DNA from: Spirochaetes bacterium ADurb.Bin110
GTDB taxonomy: Bacteria; Spirochaetota; Spirochaetia; Treponematales; Rectinemataceae
Assembly: GCA_002070755.1 (NCBI GenBank)
Contig: MWDY01000302.1
Span: 1-32,321 of the forward strand
DNA length: 32,321 nucleotides
Direction of reading: 5' to 3'
The translations under genes and the position numbers were made by a program. The notes beneath the pieces were generated by a model. It saw nothing but the letters and a program-made list of their open reading frames with translations. It was not told where the DNA came from and did not search any database. Below, piece after piece: positions 31,782 through 32,321 of this stretch (its first letter is position 1; every line of letters starts with the position of its first letter).

Positions 31782-31835
31782 CACTGCCGTTCGACCTTCC
31801 CGTCCTTAGAAAGGACTTAGAATGCCGAAATGAAT

Positions 31836-31907
31836 GTCCCCATCGTCTAGAGGTTAGGACAGCGGGTTTTCAACCCGCCAACAGGGGTTCAATTCCCCTT
31901 GGGGATA
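31836..31907 (+). tRNA. tRNA-Glu (anticodon TTC)
   Basis: A 72-base cloverleaf. Acceptor stem GTCCCCA pairs with TGGGGAT (first pair G-T), with discriminator A at 31907. The anticodon stem GCGGG/CCCGC encloses loop TTTTCAA with anticodon TTC at 31869-31871. The T stem AGGGG/CCCCT encloses loop TTCAATT. The CCA end is not encoded. It decodes GAA and GAG. The start is set by pairing and the terminal G-U is a little unusual, but the identity is clear. Confidence 0.95.
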
Positions 31908-31972
31908 TAATTATATTATAAGTAATTACTAATAATCGCAGGCCATTTATCTTCTCCGTGAATTAGATATGA

Positions 31973-31988
31973 TAGCAATATTTTGCTA
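31973..31988. repeat. Inverted repeat before the interrupted gene
   Basis: TAGCAA (31973-31978) and TTGCTA (31983-31988) form a 6-base-pair stem with a TATT loop, directly before the AGGAGG ribosome site at 31991-31996. It may be an operator or leader hairpin of the gene that the insertion sequence broke. Confidence 0.4.
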
Positions 31989-32001
31989 GCAGGAGGCAAG
32001 C

Positions 32002-32049
32002 ATGGGACGCCTTAAGAAGCGCTATACCCTGTTTTGTCACAGTCGGTGA
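32002..32049 (+). pseudogene. Gene fragment interrupted by the IS21-like element
   Basis: An ATG at 32002 follows a perfect AGGAGG Shine-Dalgarno by 5 bases and opens with MGRLKKRYTLF, then runs into a stop at 32047-32049 just inside what looks like the IS end (TGTCAC from 32035). A start this strong with only about 11 original codons suggests a real gene cut near its 5' end by insertion. Its product cannot be identified from the fragment. The rest should lie beyond the right end of the element, outside this window. Confidence 0.55.
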
Positions 32050-32321
32050 TAACATTCCGGTTTTAGTCGGGGAGAATTTTCCGGTTTCTTGTCCATAGCC
32101 TGACGTTGTCGGGCAATAAAACTGGGGCTCAGCCTCCGATATACTGGTGGTGTTAGCAGACACTACACGTATTGGAGAGAACCCCATGGACAAGGAGCAA
32201 TGTATGTTGGAAGCCCGAATCTTGCAAGCACAGGGCTACACGCAGCTGCAGATTGCACAGGTGCTCGGCGTCACGGACAGGACCGTGAGAGCGTATCTCA
32301 AAGCACGACCGTGCGCGCGAA
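32035..32321 (+). mobile_element. Left part of an IS21-family insertion sequence (truncated by window end)
   Basis: The element seems to begin with TGT at 32035. Just inside, the 9-mer TTCCGGTTT occurs twice (32055-32063 and 32079-32087), 24 bases apart, fitting the multiple end repeats of IS21 elements. The istA-type transposase gene starts at 32186. The stretch is richer in G+C than the flanking sequence. The right end and target duplication are beyond the window, so the exact boundary is uncertain. Confidence 0.6.
32186..32321 (+). CDS. istA: IstA-type transposase, N-terminal helix-turn-helix (partial)
   Basis: The first 45 codons of a gene running off the window. The ATG has GGAGAG about 6 bases upstream. 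The product reads MDKEQCMLEARILQAQGYT, then a helix-turn-helix (QLQIAQVLGVTDRTVRAYL), and then a basic KARP. That matches the N-terminal DNA-binding part of IS21-type IstA transposases; a DDE catalytic domain and an istB ATPase gene would follow. Similar helix-turn-helix starts occur in other transposases, so the family is likely but not certain. Codon usage and G+C content differ from the chromosomal genes. Confidence 0.75.
   Translation, partial: MDKEQCMLEARILQAQGYTQLQIAQVLGVTDRTVRAYLKARPCAR

Noticed and set aside
31963..32193. A minus-strand frame of 76 codons across the IS end
   Set aside because: It is antisense to the gene fragment and IS leader, crosses the IS boundary and has no family features.
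1..32321. CRISPR array, prophage, toxin-antitoxin or restriction system
   Set aside because: No repeated spacer pattern and no genes of these kinds were seen. The RelA/SpoT-TPR protein could be toxic but has no partner gene beside it.

Overview
The window looks like a piece of a spirochaete chromosome, most like the Treponema group. This rests on gene content and order recalled from those genomes, not on a search. Two housekeeping clusters support it: rpsF-ssb-rpsR-(DUF2232 membrane protein)-rplI-dnaB, and rpsB-tsf-frr-uppS-cdsA-dxr-rseP with no pyrH between tsf and frr. Other consistent traits are several short-signal lipoproteins, a periplasmic amidase without other division genes beside it, and a stand-alone class II (B12-dependent) ribonucleotide reductase. 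Coding density is high. No gene-free stretch exceeds 300 bases, and no CRISPR array, prophage or recognised defence island was seen.

Layout. (1) 37-2101, minus: trmB and hisS. (2) 2385-6490, plus: rpsF, ssb, rpsR, a YybS-like membrane protein, rplI and dnaB, led by a promoter and a structured 5' leader. (3) 6585-13906, minus: maf, rpsB, tsf, frr, uppS, cdsA, dxr, rseP, joining translation, undecaprenyl phosphate, CDP-diacylglycerol, isoprenoid synthesis and site-2 proteolysis. (4) 14059-17544, plus: tRNA-Arg(CCG), then three lipoprotein genes. (5) 17584-18126, minus: rnhA. (6) 18203-23228, plus: a heterodimeric ABC exporter, an RluA-family pseudouridine synthase and a small ferredoxin. (7) 23326-28441, minus: a COG2403-type P-loop protein and nrdJ. 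(8) 28667-32321, plus: an N-acetylmuramoyl-L-alanine amidase, a GerMN-domain protein, a RelA/SpoT synthetase fused to TPRs, tRNA-Glu(TTC), and an IS21-like element that interrupts a short-lived gene start.

The most unusual signal concerns translation starts. Most genes have a clear Shine-Dalgarno (SD) sequence. At least six genes that head transcripts (maf, lipoprotein 1, rnhA, ABC subunit 1, amidase, RelA/SpoT-TPR) have none. Each instead has a -35/-10 pair with a 17-base spacer whose -10 box ends 6 to 10 bases before an ATG, so their mRNAs may be leaderless. In two of them the longest open frame begins at a TTG that is actually the -35 box. Other notable points are a tandem NrdR-box pair 31 bases apart around the nrdJ promoter, a likely CTG start for dxr, and an uncharacterised three-lipoprotein cassette. 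All of this is read by eye; no alignment, folding or database search was run.
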